54,934 nucleotides of DNA from Oscillospiraceae bacterium (GCA_015064625.1 SVRW01000017.1:1-54934), one strand, 5' to 3'. Shown: positions 15,456 through 24,886, counted from the stretch's first letter. Numbers and translations are program-made. Notes: a model not told the origin generated them from the letters alone.

Positions 15456-17906
15456 TTATACCGTAAGGGGGTTTATATCGGTATCAAGCCTTACGCTTTC
15501 AAGCCCAAGCTCTAAAAAACGAGTCATAAGCAAAGAAAACATCTCTCTGCTTTCCGCGCAGTCACGGTATTTTATAACAAGCTTCTGCCTGAACATTCCG
15601 TTTATTTTATATATTCCCTCTCGGAAAGGTCCGAATTTCAAAGCAGAAACGTCCTTATATATTTTTTCTTTTATTTCATTATATATAGAATCAAGCTTAA
15701 CAGCCGCGGCGTTCAGCATCGTTTCATCCTTTGAAGAAACACTGAAAACGGCAATATCACAAAAAGGCGGGAAAACAACAGCCTTTCTGAGGGCTATTTC
15801 GCTTTCGAAAAATTTTTCAAAGTCCTGAGTCAAAGCAAGTCGCAGTACCTGATGGTCGGGATTATACGTCTGTACGATGGCTTCACCGGGCTTTTTTCCT
15901 CGTCCAGCTCTGCCTATAAGCTGGGTTATAAGAGAAAACGTTCTCTCACCTGCACGAAAATCGTTCATATATAAAACCGTATCCGCAAGAACAACACCTA
16001 CAAGCGTAACGTGTGGGAAATCAAGACCTTTTGCAATCATCTGAGTTCCATACAATATATCCGCTTCCTTGTTTCTGAAGCTTTTCAAAAGCTTTTCATG
16101 AGAGCTTTTTCTCGCCGTCGTATCTGCGTCCATTCGCAAAGCGCGTACGCCCTTAAGCCGGTCTTCAAGCTCTTCCTGCAAAAGCTGCGTACCATATCCC
16201 GAATAATTCAGATGTATACTTTCGCAAGACGGACATTTCGAAGGCTTCGTTACGGAATATCCGCAATAATGGCAGGCAAGCTTCCCTCTCCCCGAATTCG
16301 TATACGCATGATACGTCAACGAAACGGAACAGTTAGGACATGTGTACACGTATCCGCAAGCATGACATCCAACGTGGGAGCTATGCCCCCTTCTGTTAAC
16401 GAACAATATGGATTGCTCATCCTTTTCTGTTGTTTCTTTGATTCTGGAAACAAGCTCCTCGCTTAACATTCCCCTCTCCGCTTCTTCACGTTCCGTTCTT
16501 AAATCAAGAACGGTTACCTTTGGCAAAGGCATATCTCCGTATCTGTTTTTCAAGGTCAGAAGGGTATAAATCCCTTTTTTTCCCTTGTAAAAGCTTTCAA
16601 CGGAAGGCGTTGCCGAAGCAAGAAGCATCAAAGCCTTATTCACACCGCAACGGTATCTTGCAATATCCCTTGCATGATATTTTGGAGTCTTTTCGGACTT
16701 GTAAGAAGATTCCTGTTCTTCGTCAAGAACTATAAGACCCAAATCTGACACGGGAGCAAAAACAGCAGAACGAGTTCCTACAACTACTTTTGCTTCTCCG
16801 TTTATTATTTTTCTATACGCATCTATACGCTCTCCTTCGGAAAGCATAGAATGTAAAAGAACACATTTATCTCCGAAATATGAAACGAATATACCCATAG
16901 CCTGAGCCGTCAGTCCGATTTCGGGAAGCATAACAATAGCCGTCTTGCCTTTTTTCAAGGTATAATCAACCGCACCAACGATAACAGAGGTTTTTCCGCT
17001 TCCCGTAACTCCGAAAAGCAAGGAAGCCTTCGCCTCACCCGAATCGGAAAGCTCGCACAAGGTATCGTAAGCTTTTCTTTGTTCTTCATTGAGCATCTGT
17101 GGTGAAAAGCTTTTTTCTTCCGCCTCTATTGGCACACCGCGGAACAAAGGTTTCTGTTCGGCGGAAATTATTCCACTGCTCAAAAGTCCTTTCAACACGG
17201 CAGGCGTTACGTCCGCCATCTCGCATAGCTCCGCTTTGGAAATGCTTTTCCCCGCTCCCAAGCCTTCAAGAATGGAAACAACTTTTTTTCTTCCATCAGA
17301 CATTCTTTCCCCCTTTTCAGGAAGTCTGGAAAGAGAATAAAAGGTTTCCGTCTTTGAATTTTCTTTTTCGGGAATCGTTTCACATTTCACCAATGCCCCG
17401 ACTTTCAAAAGCTTTTTCACGTTTTCTTCCGAAAAAAGCTTTACTATATCGAAATGCGAAACAGTTTCTGCGGCAGAAACGTATCTGTATATTTCTTCAC
17501 ATTCTTCGTTTACAAACGAATCAATTTCTTCTCCTACCTTGTAAGAAACGCTTCTTTTCGTATTTACCCCAGGGGGCAACATAACGCGAACAGCCGCACC
17601 CACAGTACAAAAACAACGTTGCTTTATGAATCTTGAAAGCCCAACGGATTCCTTTGGCAGATATCTTCCGTAATCGAGCAAAGAAATTATCTCCTTTGGG
17701 GATTCAAGGGAAGATTCATTATACATCGAAACGACAAATCCTGTTTTTTTAACGTTTGCGTTTCCAAAAGGAATTACAACAAGAGACCCGCTTCTTATCT
17801 TTCCCAAAAGCCTTTCGGGAATCTTATAGGTATATTCCGAATCAAGATTCCATACGGTATCAAGAAGATGCACACCTGCATAAAGACAGGTATTCTCAGT
17901 CGGCAT
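15456..17906 (-). CDS. priA: Primosomal protein N' (PriA helicase)
   Basis: A superfamily-2 helicase of 816 residues that restarts stalled replication forks. The N-terminal 3'-DNA-binding domain is followed by Walker A GVTGSGKTS, the DEEQ box (VLDEEQESSYK) and a zinc region of paired cysteines (CHACGYVYTCPNC, CHYCGYSVTKPSKCPSC), then motifs V and VI (GTQMIAKGLDFPHVTLVGV, QLIGRAGRGKKPG). I chose ATG 17906, preceded by AAGGAGAGGCAG; this start overlaps the end of rpoZ. A longer reading upstream would run through rpoZ and lacks support. Confidence 0.95.
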   Translation of the reverse strand: MPTENTCLYAGVHLLDTVWNLDSEYTYKIPERLLGKIRSGSLVVIPFGNANVKKTGFVVSMYNESSLESPKEIISLLDYGRYLPKESVGLSRFIKQRCFCTVGAAVRVMLPPGVNTKRSVSYKVGEEIDSFVNEECEEIYRYVSAAETVSHFDIVKLFSEENVKKLLKVGALVKCETIPEKENSKTETFYSLSRLPEKGERMSDGRKKVVSILEGLGAGKSISKAELCEMADVTPAVLKGLLSSGIISAEQKPLFRGVPIEAEEKSFSPQMLNEEQRKAYDTLCELSDSGEAKASLLFGVTGSGKTSVIVGAVDYTLKKGKTAIVMLPEIGLTAQAMGIFVSYFGDKCVLLHSMLSEGERIDAYRKIINGEAKVVVGTRSAVFAPVSDLGLIVLDEEQESSYKSEKTPKYHARDIARYRCGVNKALMLLASATPSVESFYKGKKGIYTLLTLKNRYGDMPLPKVTVLDLRTEREEAERGMLSEELVSRIKETTEKDEQSILFVNRRGHSSHVGCHACGYVYTCPNCSVSLTYHAYTNSGRGKLACHYCGYSVTKPSKCPSCESIHLNYSGYGTQLLQEELEDRLKGVRALRMDADTTARKSSHEKLLKSFRNKEADILYGTQMIAKGLDFPHVTLVGVVLADTVLYMNDFRAGERTFSLITQLIGRAGRGKKPGEAIVQTYNPDHQVLRLALTQDFEKFFESEIALRKAVVFPPFCDIAVFSVSSKDETMLNAAAVKLDSIYNEIKEKIYKDVSALKFGPFREGIYKINGMFRQKLVIKYRDCAESREMFSLLMTRFLELGLESVRLDTDINPLTV

Positions 17907-18192
17907 CTGCCTCTCCTTCGTTTTCAAGAGAAACGGTGAATTTTTTTGCATAAATCTTCTTTATTGCAATAGTAACCGCTTTTTCGGGAAGGTTTTCTCC
18001 CACAACAACAGGCTTCTTTTCCTTAGAGCCTGCACGTTCCAATTCTTTTTTCTTCTGTTCGGCTTCACGAATCTCAATATCCTTTTCGATAACCTTACGA
18101 GCCCCCTTTGCAGCAGCAATAACCAATTCATAACGATTGATTTTGCCTTCTGTAAGCTCTTGAATCGTTGGATAAAGCATCATAATGTTCAC
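17896..18192 (-). CDS. rpoZ: RNA polymerase omega subunit
   Basis: A 98-residue protein with the omega core MMLYPTIQELTEGKINRYELVIAAAKGARKV, then a charged Lys/Glu stretch and a Clostridia-type C-terminal extension. Omega helps assembly and stability of RNA polymerase. The start could be either of two nearby ATGs; no strong ribosome-binding site is seen. Position between gmk and priA is the conserved one. It overlaps priA by 11 bp. Confidence 0.9.
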   Translation of the reverse strand: MNIMMLYPTIQELTEGKINRYELVIAAAKGARKVIEKDIEIREAEQKKKELERAGSKEKKPVVVGENLPEKAVTIAIKKIYAKKFTVSLENEGEADAD

Positions 18193-18283
18193 ACAAAACC
18201 GTAGTCTACGCTGCGGCTTCTTCTCCTTACTTATTTATGTATCTGATTTAATTATTTCAATTTGATATGCGGTTTATTCCAAA

Positions 18284-18853
18284 TTATTTTCCAAGTCTTT
18301 TCTGAACAATGCCGTTGATTTCATCTACCGCATCAGCAAGCTTTCCTTCACGGTTAATAACGGTAAAGTCGAAATGGCAAATAGCTTCAAGCTCTTTTTT
18401 AGCTACTTCAAGCCTTCCTTTTATGGCTTCCTCGCTATCTGATTTTCTGTTTCTCAATCTGTTTTCTATAACTTCAATACTTTCTGCATTAAGAAAACAC
18501 ATCGTTGCCTGTGGATACATTTTCTTTATGTTGAGAGCACCTTCAATTTCAATTACAAGAATAACGACTTTTCCCTCGGAATAGCTTTTTTCAACCGAAA
18601 ATTTAGGTGTTCCGTAAAAGTTTCCGTTATAGCAGGTGTACTCAAGAAGACCACCCGTTTCCTGCAGCTCTTTGAATTCTTCCTTTGTGAAGAAATAATA
18701 ATCAACGCCATGTACTTCTGTTTCTCTCTTCTGACGTGTGGTTGCAGTAACTGCTTTTACGTACTGCTCGCTTTTCTTGAGCAACGCCAACGCCGCTTCC
18801 GTTTTTCCTACACCTGAAGGGCCTGATATAACGAGAATCATTCCTTGGCTCAT
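18284..18853 (-). CDS. gmk: Guanylate kinase
   Basis: A 189-residue nucleotide kinase converting GMP to GDP. The P-loop is ISGPSGVGKTEAA. GMP-binding residues lie in TTRQKRETEVHGVDYYFF and GNFYGTPKF, and the lid follows LRNRKSDSEEAIKGRL. It overlaps the upstream remA-like gene by 4 nt. A 90-nt gap separates it from rpoZ. Confidence 0.95.
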   Translation of the reverse strand: MSQGMILVISGPSGVGKTEAALALLKKSEQYVKAVTATTRQKRETEVHGVDYYFFTKEEFKELQETGGLLEYTCYNGNFYGTPKFSVEKSYSEGKVVILVIEIEGALNIKKMYPQATMCFLNAESIEVIENRLRNRKSDSEEAIKGRLEVAKKELEAICHFDFTVINREGKLADAVDEINGIVQKRLGK

Positions 18854-19098
18854 TTTCCAATCATCCTTTCTGCTATAACTTCAGAATCCTCTGCCGAGAA
18901 GATATAATGATCGCTGTCGGTTATAATAACCGATTTTGTTTTTTTACCGCAGGTGATATCTATCGCTCTGCCTGCATTTTTTGCATCCTGCATAAGTCTT
19001 CTCACAGGAAGAGAATCAGGAGTAACTATTGAAACAACTCTGGCGGATGAAACGAAATTTCCGTTTCCAACGTCTACAAATCTGATATTCTCACTCAT
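18850..19098 (-). CDS. remA: RemA-like regulator (DUF370)
   Basis: An 82-residue protein of the RemA/DUF370 family. In Bacillus, RemA is a DNA-binding activator of matrix and osmoprotectant genes. The conserved core is FVDVGNGNFV, then RVVSIVTPDSLPVRRLMQDAK and AIDITCGKKTKSVIITDSDH. The position between yicC and gmk is the standard one in Firmicutes. Local targets are not evident. Confidence 0.92.
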   Translation of the reverse strand: MSENIRFVDVGNGNFVSSARVVSIVTPDSLPVRRLMQDAKNAGRAIDITCGKKTKSVIITDSDHYIFSAEDSEVIAERMIGK

Positions 19099-19985
19099 TC
19101 TATATTCTGTATCTGCTCCCTTATTTTTTCTATCTCGCCCTTTGCTTCAACAACGAGATTAAGTATATCAAGACAATTTGCTTTTGAGCCTATTGTGTTG
19201 ACCTCTCTGTTCATTTCCTGAATAACGTGGTCTATTGTTCTTCCGATAGGCTTATCAGCTTCAAGAAGGTCACGAACCTGCTGTATATGGCTTGAAAGTC
19301 TTACAAATTCCTCGGAAATATCCGTTTTATCCGCAAGAATTGCACATTCTGTAAGGAGACGGGTTTCATCAACCGTAACTCCTTCAAGAAGCTTGTTTAT
19401 ACGTTCTCTTACTCTTTCCTTTGCTGCTTGCAACGCCTTTGGAGCAAATTCCTCGATTTTATCTCTTATTCCACTTATAGTATCAAGTCTCGAAATAAGG
19501 TCTTTTTTAAGATTTTCGCCTTCAACGGCTCTCATAGCAACAAACTGCTTCATTCCTTCGGTTACTACCTTTTCAAGCTCAACCCAAGTTTTTGCCATTT
19601 CTTCGTTTTCATCAACGTCGGCAGAACGGACAAGAAGAATTTCGCTTTTTCTTGCAATAGTATCAAGGGTTATTTCCCCTTTTAGTCCGTACGTCTCCTT
19701 GATTTCGTTGAGCACTGCCATATATCCCGAAACGAACTCCTTATTGAGAGAAAGAGCCATTCCGTCACTGCTCAGGTTTTCAACGGAAAAATAAACGTCA
19801 ACTTTTCCTCTGGATATGAAAGATGAAACGATTTGTCTTACCTTTTCTTCAAGGGGCATCAACGTTCTGTTACATTTAACAGTAAGATCAAGAGCCTTGC
19901 TGTTTACCGATTTTATTTCAAAAGTATATATCTTTTCACCAACAGTAGCCTTTTGTCTTGCGAACCCTGTCATGCTTTTCAACAT
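19095..19985 (-). CDS. yicC: YicC-family endoribonuclease
   Basis: A 296-residue protein starting MLKSMTGFARQKA, the family's hallmark. The C-terminal DUF1732 part carries RLLTECAILADKTDISEEFVRLSSH and GRTIDHVIQEMNREVNTIGSKAN. Bacterial YicC proteins are reported endoribonucleases. Reading upstream to 20126 would add an A-rich leader and overlap the promoter, so I use ATG 19985. It is the first gene of the long minus-strand operon, with a 5' leader of about 135 nt. Confidence 0.92.
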   Translation of the reverse strand: MLKSMTGFARQKATVGEKIYTFEIKSVNSKALDLTVKCNRTLMPLEEKVRQIVSSFISRGKVDVYFSVENLSSDGMALSLNKEFVSGYMAVLNEIKETYGLKGEITLDTIARKSEILLVRSADVDENEEMAKTWVELEKVVTEGMKQFVAMRAVEGENLKKDLISRLDTISGIRDKIEEFAPKALQAAKERVRERINKLLEGVTVDETRLLTECAILADKTDISEEFVRLSSHIQQVRDLLEADKPIGRTIDHVIQEMNREVNTIGSKANCLDILNLVVEAKGEIEKIREQIQNIE

Positions 19986-20128
19986 AGAAGTCACTCTGCG
20001 TCGATATAACCGTCGCTTATCCTTTTTATTTTTTGTTTTTTTATTTATTTTCTGTGTTATTTTTGTACTTTTTGTTTTGTAAAAAAAGCTTTTTATGCAA
20101 AATAACGCCATTTTTATAGTTATCATAG

Positions 20129-20158
20129 ATTATACCACAAAAGAAGCGGGTTTGTCAA
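20129..20158 (-). promoter_or_regulatory. Promoter of the yicC-rsgA operon
   Basis: Minus strand TTGACA (20158-20153), 18-bp spacer ending TTTTGTGG, and TATAAT (20134-20129). Both hexamers match consensus. The TGTGG before the -10 recurs at several promoters here. Confidence 0.88.
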
Positions 20159-20221
20159 TATTTTTTAAGTATTTTTACAAGCTTTTTCAGCTTTTTTCCG
20201 CATTTTCAATTCCGCGCAAAT

Positions 20222-20256
20222 AAAAAATTCGGGGACGCTTTTTTAACGTCCCCGAA
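20222..20256 (-). terminator. Rho-independent terminator after the nuclease gene
   Basis: Stem TTCGGGGACG/CGTCCCCGAA (10 bp) with a 9-nt loop, followed on the minus strand by TTTTTTA. It lies 12 nt after the nuclease stop. Confidence 0.92.
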
Positions 20257-20267
20257 GAAAATATTCA

Positions 20268-21401
20268 TTATTGAGGTTTGCACGTACCGCAGGGTTTATA
20301 TCCCTGATTCAAAAGATCTTCGATAGAGCCATGATACTCTGCTTTATTCTTATCGGACATGGTAGAAACAGAGCCGCAATCGGGCAAATGTATCTTTTTG
20401 GAGCTGGTGTTAAGAATGTAATCAGCATCTCCACCGCCCACAGAGCTTTCTTCCTTGCTTGTGTCCTCGCTGGTATCTCCTGCGTTTTCAGCTTTGCTTT
20501 CGCCTGTGGCGTAATCTATAATAACGCCTTCTTGAACGTTATAACAATATACGTTGAAGCAAATGCCTTCACCGTTGTCATCAACGGAATACGCTTCCAT
20601 CTGAATTCCACGGCAAACAAGCTCGTTACCTTTGAAAAGAGGAGTTACACGGTATGCAACGTGGTTACCGGTTTCTCTTATATAGTCAAGAATCATATCC
20701 TCAAACTTAGTCATAACGTCCTGATTAAGATGAGCTGTTCCTGTTACAAGATTCTGTTTATTTGCATCCTCTCCCGCAAGAGCCCATGCGATAAGATGGC
20801 TTCTGTTGTAAAGATCCTTTGTCTTAATGAAATCGTATTTCGCCTGAATCCAGCCCGTAGGCTTTATTCCGCTTATGCTTCCTCTGTCACCTGTTGGGAA
20901 CGTATCCTTACCAACAGAAGCAACAGCAAAAGTGCATCTGCCAAGGGAGTCAAGATCACCGTAGGATTCATATCCAACAGTGGTAAGCTGAGAAGCTGTA
21001 AAATGAGGAACGTTGCCGTTTATCTCAATGTAATCTTTTCCCGAATACTCAGGAATGTTTTCGAGCTTTGCTACCGCATTTTCATCGCCAACGCCTGATG
21101 TGGCATCTTTTGAGCTTTCTTCGGATGAATCTTCAGAAGGTTGTTCGGAAGCATCCGTGGAAGGCTGTTCCGAAGGAATTTCGGATGATTCTACGGAAGA
21201 TTGCGGCAAATCATCGGAAATCGCTTCAGATGAAGCTGAATCAATGCTCTGTGCCACGGAATTCACAGCACTTTCAAGAGATGAAGCTACATCGTCAGAA
21301 GAATTCGATTCAGCGATGCATGCACCGAGAACGATAGCTGTCAAAATGACAAGAAAAACTGCCACTTTGGCAAAACTCATTTTTTCGAAAAAGTTTTTCA
21401 T
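20268..21401 (-). CDS. Secreted DNA/RNA non-specific endonuclease lipoprotein
   Basis: A 377-residue exported nuclease. The N-terminal hydrophobic stretch (VAVFLVILTAIVLGAC) ends in a lipobox-like LGAC. Residues 30-105 are a Ser/Glu/Asp-rich low-complexity linker. The nuclease domain follows (about 110-300), with catalytic His in NRSHLIAWALAGED and metal Asn in NLVTGTAHLN, as in EndA/NUC1-type enzymes. A second acidic linker leads to a C-terminal cysteine module (IHLPDCGSV...GYKPCGTC) like the Ada-type metal-binding fold. Possible roles are DNA uptake or nutrient scavenging. It ends at a strong terminator. Confidence 0.88.
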   Translation of the reverse strand: MKNFFEKMSFAKVAVFLVILTAIVLGACIAESNSSDDVASSLESAVNSVAQSIDSASSEAISDDLPQSSVESSEIPSEQPSTDASEQPSEDSSEESSKDATSGVGDENAVAKLENIPEYSGKDYIEINGNVPHFTASQLTTVGYESYGDLDSLGRCTFAVASVGKDTFPTGDRGSISGIKPTGWIQAKYDFIKTKDLYNRSHLIAWALAGEDANKQNLVTGTAHLNQDVMTKFEDMILDYIRETGNHVAYRVTPLFKGNELVCRGIQMEAYSVDDNGEGICFNVYCYNVQEGVIIDYATGESKAENAGDTSEDTSKEESSVGGGDADYILNTSSKKIHLPDCGSVSTMSDKNKAEYHGSIEDLLNQGYKPCGTCKPQ

Positions 21402-21425
21402 GTTTTTTCCTTTCTGTAAGGGATT

Positions 21426-21827
21426 TTATTTTTTATAAATTTCAAGTCCTATTTCTTCATGGGAAGAACCGACGAATGTCTGGGTTTCATCGAGACGGAA
21501 TCCCTCTTTCTCAAGATCTTCATCAAACATTTTGTCATACGGATATTTTCGATTCCAACGGAATATCCATATTTCGTCGCATCTGGATATATCATATCCC
21601 TTATCCTCTATGAAGCAAAAATCATCTGGAGCCGCTTTTTTTTCATATTCGTCGTCAACCGAAAAGTTTCCTTCTTCCGAAAACTGTCTTTTCGTATACT
21701 CACTCATCCAAAGACGTTTTCCGTCCAAAAGAGACAATAGTCTTTGTCGGAGAAGCCTGTCCATACTCTGACGGCGATGGTTGAACATATATCCGTTTTG
21801 TTCATCAAGGCAAATTATTATTTTCAA
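21426..21827 (-). CDS. Conserved Clostridia protein of unknown function
   Basis: A 133-residue protein starting at TTG 21827 after AGGGTGGATGA; it begins MKIIICLDEQNGYMFNHRRQS. That opening is a recurring Clostridia family whose genes are sometimes misnamed ribonuclease Z; no metallo-hydrolase motif is present. It is acidic, with no signal or membrane segment, and ends near FVGSSHEEIGLEIYKK. It has its own promoter and lies 24 nt upstream of the nuclease gene, so the two may be cotranscribed. Function unknown. Confidence 0.8.
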   Translation of the reverse strand: MKIIICLDEQNGYMFNHRRQSMDRLLRQRLLSLLDGKRLWMSEYTKRQFSEEGNFSVDDEYEKKAAPDDFCFIEDKGYDISRCDEIWIFRWNRKYPYDKMFDEDLEKEGFRLDETQTFVGSSHEEIGLEIYKK

Positions 21828-21858
21828 ATCATCCACCCTCATATTTTACTTTATTTGA

Positions 21859-21887
21859 ATTTTACCACAAACTCGAATAATTGTCAA
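21859..21887 (-). promoter_or_regulatory. Promoter of the unknown gene and nuclease
   Basis: Minus strand TTGACA (21887-21882), 17-bp spacer ending TTTGTGG, TAAAAT (21864-21859). It is divergent from, and close to, the nusB promoter. Confidence 0.85.
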
Positions 21888-21957
21888 TCAGAAAAAACTT
21901 AATTTCCAAACATTTATACATTTTACTGTATTTTTATATATTTTTTTATTTTTCGTA

Positions 21958-21986
21958 TTGAAATCCGTCTCCGTTTGTGGTATTAT
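21958..21986 (+). promoter_or_regulatory. Promoter of the nusB operon
   Basis: TTGAAA (21958-21963), 17-bp spacer ending TTTGTGG, TATTAT (21981-21986). Its position rules out the upstream in-frame starts of nusB, since transcription would begin near 21993. Confidence 0.85.
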
Positions 21987-22030
21987 GCATTATGTATGAA
22001 ATTATTTATCTTGGAATGGAGTTTGATTTT

Positions 22031-22447
22031 ATGACAAGACGTGAAGCGAGAGAATCAGCAGTTGAACTTATTTTTGAGCAAGATTTCAAAAAAGACCAGA
22101 ACACTGAAGAAACAATAGAAAACGCTGCCGAGGTTCGCGAAAAGAAATATAGCGGTTTTGCAAAAAAGCTTTTTTGCAACGCATGGGAAAAACGCGGTGA
22201 GATAGACGAAATGATAAGCAAGGCTTCTGAAAAATGGGATATTGACAGAATTTCAAAAACTGCTCTTGCCGTCTCAAGAATCGCCACATACGAAATAATG
22301 TTTGAAGAAAGCATCCCTTCCTCTGTTTCCATCAACGAAGCTTTGGAAATACTTAAGCATTTCGGGGACTTTGAATCCGTTTCCTTTGTGAACGGTCTTC
22401 TTGGCAAAATTGCGGAGAATACAGAAAAGAACAGCTCTGAAGAATGA
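22031..22447 (+). CDS. nusB: Transcription antitermination factor NusB
   Basis: A 138-residue all-helical protein that binds boxA RNA with S10 in rRNA antitermination. Typical segments are MTRREARESAVELIFEQDF, WDIDRISKTALAVSRIATYEI and PSSVSINEALEILKHFG ending FVNGLLGKIA. The chosen ATG follows GGAATGGAG. It opens the nusB-recN gene group; folD, often next in this cluster, is absent here. Confidence 0.93.
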   Translation: MTRREARESAVELIFEQDFKKDQNTEETIENAAEVREKKYSGFAKKLFCNAWEKRGEIDEMISKASEKWDIDRISKTALAVSRIATYEIMFEESIPSSVSINEALEILKHFGDFESVSFVNGLLGKIAENTEKNSSEE

Positions 22448-22463
22448 TTTTACGGTGAATTAT

Positions 22464-23717
22464 ATGTTTGACAGTAATTATGAAGAAGGCTTTTCAGTCG
22501 TTTCAGAAAGAGAACGGACTATAAGCGTAACTCAGTTGAACAATTTCATAAAGAACGTAGTTGAGCAAATTCCCGCCCTTGAGAGAGTTTCCGTCAAAGG
22601 TGAAATATCCAACTGCACTATTCACAGAGCAAGCGGACATATATATTTTTCACTTAAGGACGAAGGCTCGATAATAAAGGCAGTTATGTTCAAAGGATAC
22701 GCAAGCAGGCTTGATTTTAAATTGGAAAACGGAATGAAGGTCGTTTGTCACGGGAAAATCAACGTTTTCGTAAGGGACGGACAGTATTCTTTATACGTTG
22801 ACAGTGTCAAGGCTGACGGAGTAGGTTCTCTTTACGAAGCGTTTGAAAAGCTCAAAAAGAAGCTGGAAGCAGAAGGTCTGTTTGACCCTGCCCATAAGAA
22901 GAAGCTTCCTAAAATTCCTCTTAAGGTTGGAGTTATAACCTCTGCGACAGGAGCGGCTGTAAGGGATATTATAAACGTTTCAGGAAGAAGATTTCCCTTG
23001 GCGAAGGTATACGTTTATCCTTCCACGGTTCAAGGTCCCACAGCAGCACCTTCTATGATAAAGGCTATTGATTATTTTTGTAATGAATTTCCCACCGACG
23101 TGCTTATAATCGGCAGAGGCGGTGGTTCTCTTGAAGAATTATGGGCTTTCAATGATGAAAAACTGGCAAGGGCTATTTATAATTGCAGAATTCCCATAAT
23201 CAGCGCAGTTGGTCACGAAACTGATTTTACAATTGCGGATTTTGTAGCAGATCTCCGAGCTCCAACACCTTCCGCTGCGGCAGAAATTGCAGTTCCCGAC
23301 AGAAGTGACATTTTGAGAATGCTTTCAAACGTTCAGAAACGAACACGTTCAGTTTTAAAGTCGAAAACGGATTCATACAGAAGAATACTAAATTCTCTGG
23401 CAGGCTCTTCACAGCTAAAAAACCCTAAAAATTATTTTGATCAGAGAAGGCAGTATCTCATAAGTCTTGAAGAAAAGATTGACACATCATGCAAGCGAAT
23501 TATTGAAAAAAAGCGGTCTTCTCTCAACACTCTTTCCGCCAACGCGAAGGCTTTGAATCCTTTAGGCGTTCTTAAGCGTGGATATGCGGCTGTATTTTCA
23601 GAAGGCGGCAAGGTTATAACGTCAAGCGATAGTCTTGAAAAGGGCGACCGCGTTAATTTACAATTTTCCGACGGTACGGTGCAAACCACCGTTGATGGTA
23701 TAAAGAAAGGTGAGTAG
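22464..23717 (+). CDS. xseA: Exodeoxyribonuclease VII large subunit
   Basis: A 417-residue nuclease subunit degrading single-stranded DNA with XseB. An N-terminal OB fold (RVSVKGEISNCTIHRASGHIYFSLKD) is followed by the catalytic domain: GVITSATGAAVRDI, GRGGGSLEELWAFNDE, and GHETDFTIADFVADLRAPTPSAAAE. The C-terminal helix region ends LKRGYAAVFSEGG. ATG 22464, 16 nt after nusB, is favoured; a longer start would overlap nusB by 47 nt. Confidence 0.95.
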   Translation: MFDSNYEEGFSVVSERERTISVTQLNNFIKNVVEQIPALERVSVKGEISNCTIHRASGHIYFSLKDEGSIIKAVMFKGYASRLDFKLENGMKVVCHGKINVFVRDGQYSLYVDSVKADGVGSLYEAFEKLKKKLEAEGLFDPAHKKKLPKIPLKVGVITSATGAAVRDIINVSGRRFPLAKVYVYPSTVQGPTAAPSMIKAIDYFCNEFPTDVLIIGRGGGSLEELWAFNDEKLARAIYNCRIPIISAVGHETDFTIADFVADLRAPTPSAAAEIAVPDRSDILRMLSNVQKRTRSVLKSKTDSYRRILNSLAGSSQLKNPKNYFDQRRQYLISLEEKIDTSCKRIIEKKRSSLNTLSANAKALNPLGVLKRGYAAVFSEGGKVITSSDSLEKGDRVNLQFSDGTVQTTVDGIKKGE

Positions 23718-23721
23718 AACT

Positions 23722-23916
23722 ATGGAAGAAAAAAACATTTCCTTTGAAGAAGCTCTCGAAAAGCTTGAACAGATAGTAAGAAAGCTTGACAGCGGAAACG
23801 CAAAGCTGGAAGAAACGCTTTCTCTCTACGAGGAAAGCAACAAGCTGGTAAAATATTGTTCCTCACTTTTGGACGAAGCGGAACAAAAAGTTACTTTTTT
23901 AGAACCTAACGAATAA
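23722..23916 (+). CDS. xseB: Exodeoxyribonuclease VII small subunit
   Basis: A 64-residue helical hairpin protein: ISFEEALEKLEQIVRKLDSG followed by AKLEETLSLYEESNKLVKYC. This matches XseB in length and sequence. ATG 23722 follows AAGGTGAG and lies 4 nt after xseA. Confidence 0.95.
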   Translation: MEEKNISFEEALEKLEQIVRKLDSGNAKLEETLSLYEESNKLVKYCSSLLDEAEQKVTFLEPNE

Positions 23917-23941
23917 GCCATCAGAAAGGAAGGAGCAAATT

Positions 23942-24847
23942 ATGAAAGATTTAAGCACGTTGATTGGTGAATACGCTGTACTGCTCACCAGAGAAATGAA
24001 AAACATATTGGATAAATCAGACGTTTCAAGATTCGGATATGAAAAAGTCTGCGATTCAGTTGATTACTCTGTTTCCGCAGGCGGAAAAAGAATAAGACCA
24101 TTTTTAGTTCTTGAGTTTTACAAAGCGGTATCGGGAAAAAGCGATATAACTGCCGCATTGCCATACGCGGCGGCTATGGAGTTCATGCATACTTCTTCCC
24201 TTATTCACGACGACCTTCCTGCTATGGACAACGATGATATGAGACGCGGAAAGCCTTCCAATCACAAGGTTTTCGGTGAGGCAACTGCTATTCTTGCAGG
24301 TGATGCCCTTATGCTCCTTTCGGCTGAAACAATAGCATCTAACCCTCATTGTTCATACGAGCAAAACGCCAAGGGTGTAATTGAGCTTATGAAGCATGCA
24401 GGTATTCATGGAATGATTGGCGGTCAGCAGATAGACCTTTTGGGTGAAGCTGCCGACCTTGATCTTGATACCATAAAGAAAATGCACCGTCTCAAAACAG
24501 GTGAGCTTATAGCCACCTCCTGTGTTTTGGGTTGTATTGCCGCCAATGCAAGCGAAGAACAGATAGAAGCCGCAAGAGAATACGGTATGTCATTAGGACT
24601 TGCTTTCCAGATTGTTGACGATATTATAGACGTTGAAGGCGTTAGCTACAAAGCGGGTAAAACCTTGGGTAAGGACGCCAAATACAAGAAGTCAACGTAC
24701 GTTTCTGTGTGTGGTCTGGAACGCTCAAAGGAAGATGCAAAAGCATTATCTGAAAAAGCTAAAAACAGTCTCCTTGCATTTCCCGACGGAAACGCTTCAA
24801 AAGAGCTTGAAGAGCTTTGCGACTTTTTACTTTTCAGAAATAACTGA
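23942..24847 (+). CDS. ispA: Farnesyl/geranyl diphosphate synthase
   Basis: A 301-residue short-chain prenyl transferase condensing IPP with allylic diphosphates. The first Asp-rich motif is DDLPAMDNDDMRRGKP and the second DDIIDVEG. The GGKRIRPFLVLE start motif and HDDLPAMD insertion are of the bacterial farnesyl type. It precedes dxs, so the first and a late step of isoprenoid synthesis are together. GGAAGGAG precedes the start. Confidence 0.94.
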   Translation: MKDLSTLIGEYAVLLTREMKNILDKSDVSRFGYEKVCDSVDYSVSAGGKRIRPFLVLEFYKAVSGKSDITAALPYAAAMEFMHTSSLIHDDLPAMDNDDMRRGKPSNHKVFGEATAILAGDALMLLSAETIASNPHCSYEQNAKGVIELMKHAGIHGMIGGQQIDLLGEAADLDLDTIKKMHRLKTGELIATSCVLGCIAANASEEQIEAAREYGMSLGLAFQIVDDIIDVEGVSYKAGKTLGKDAKYKKSTYVSVCGLERSKEDAKALSEKAKNSLLAFPDGNASKELEELCDFLLFRNN

Positions 24848-24886
24848 TAGCTTGTATTTAATTTGTGTAAAGACGAGGGTTTTGTT

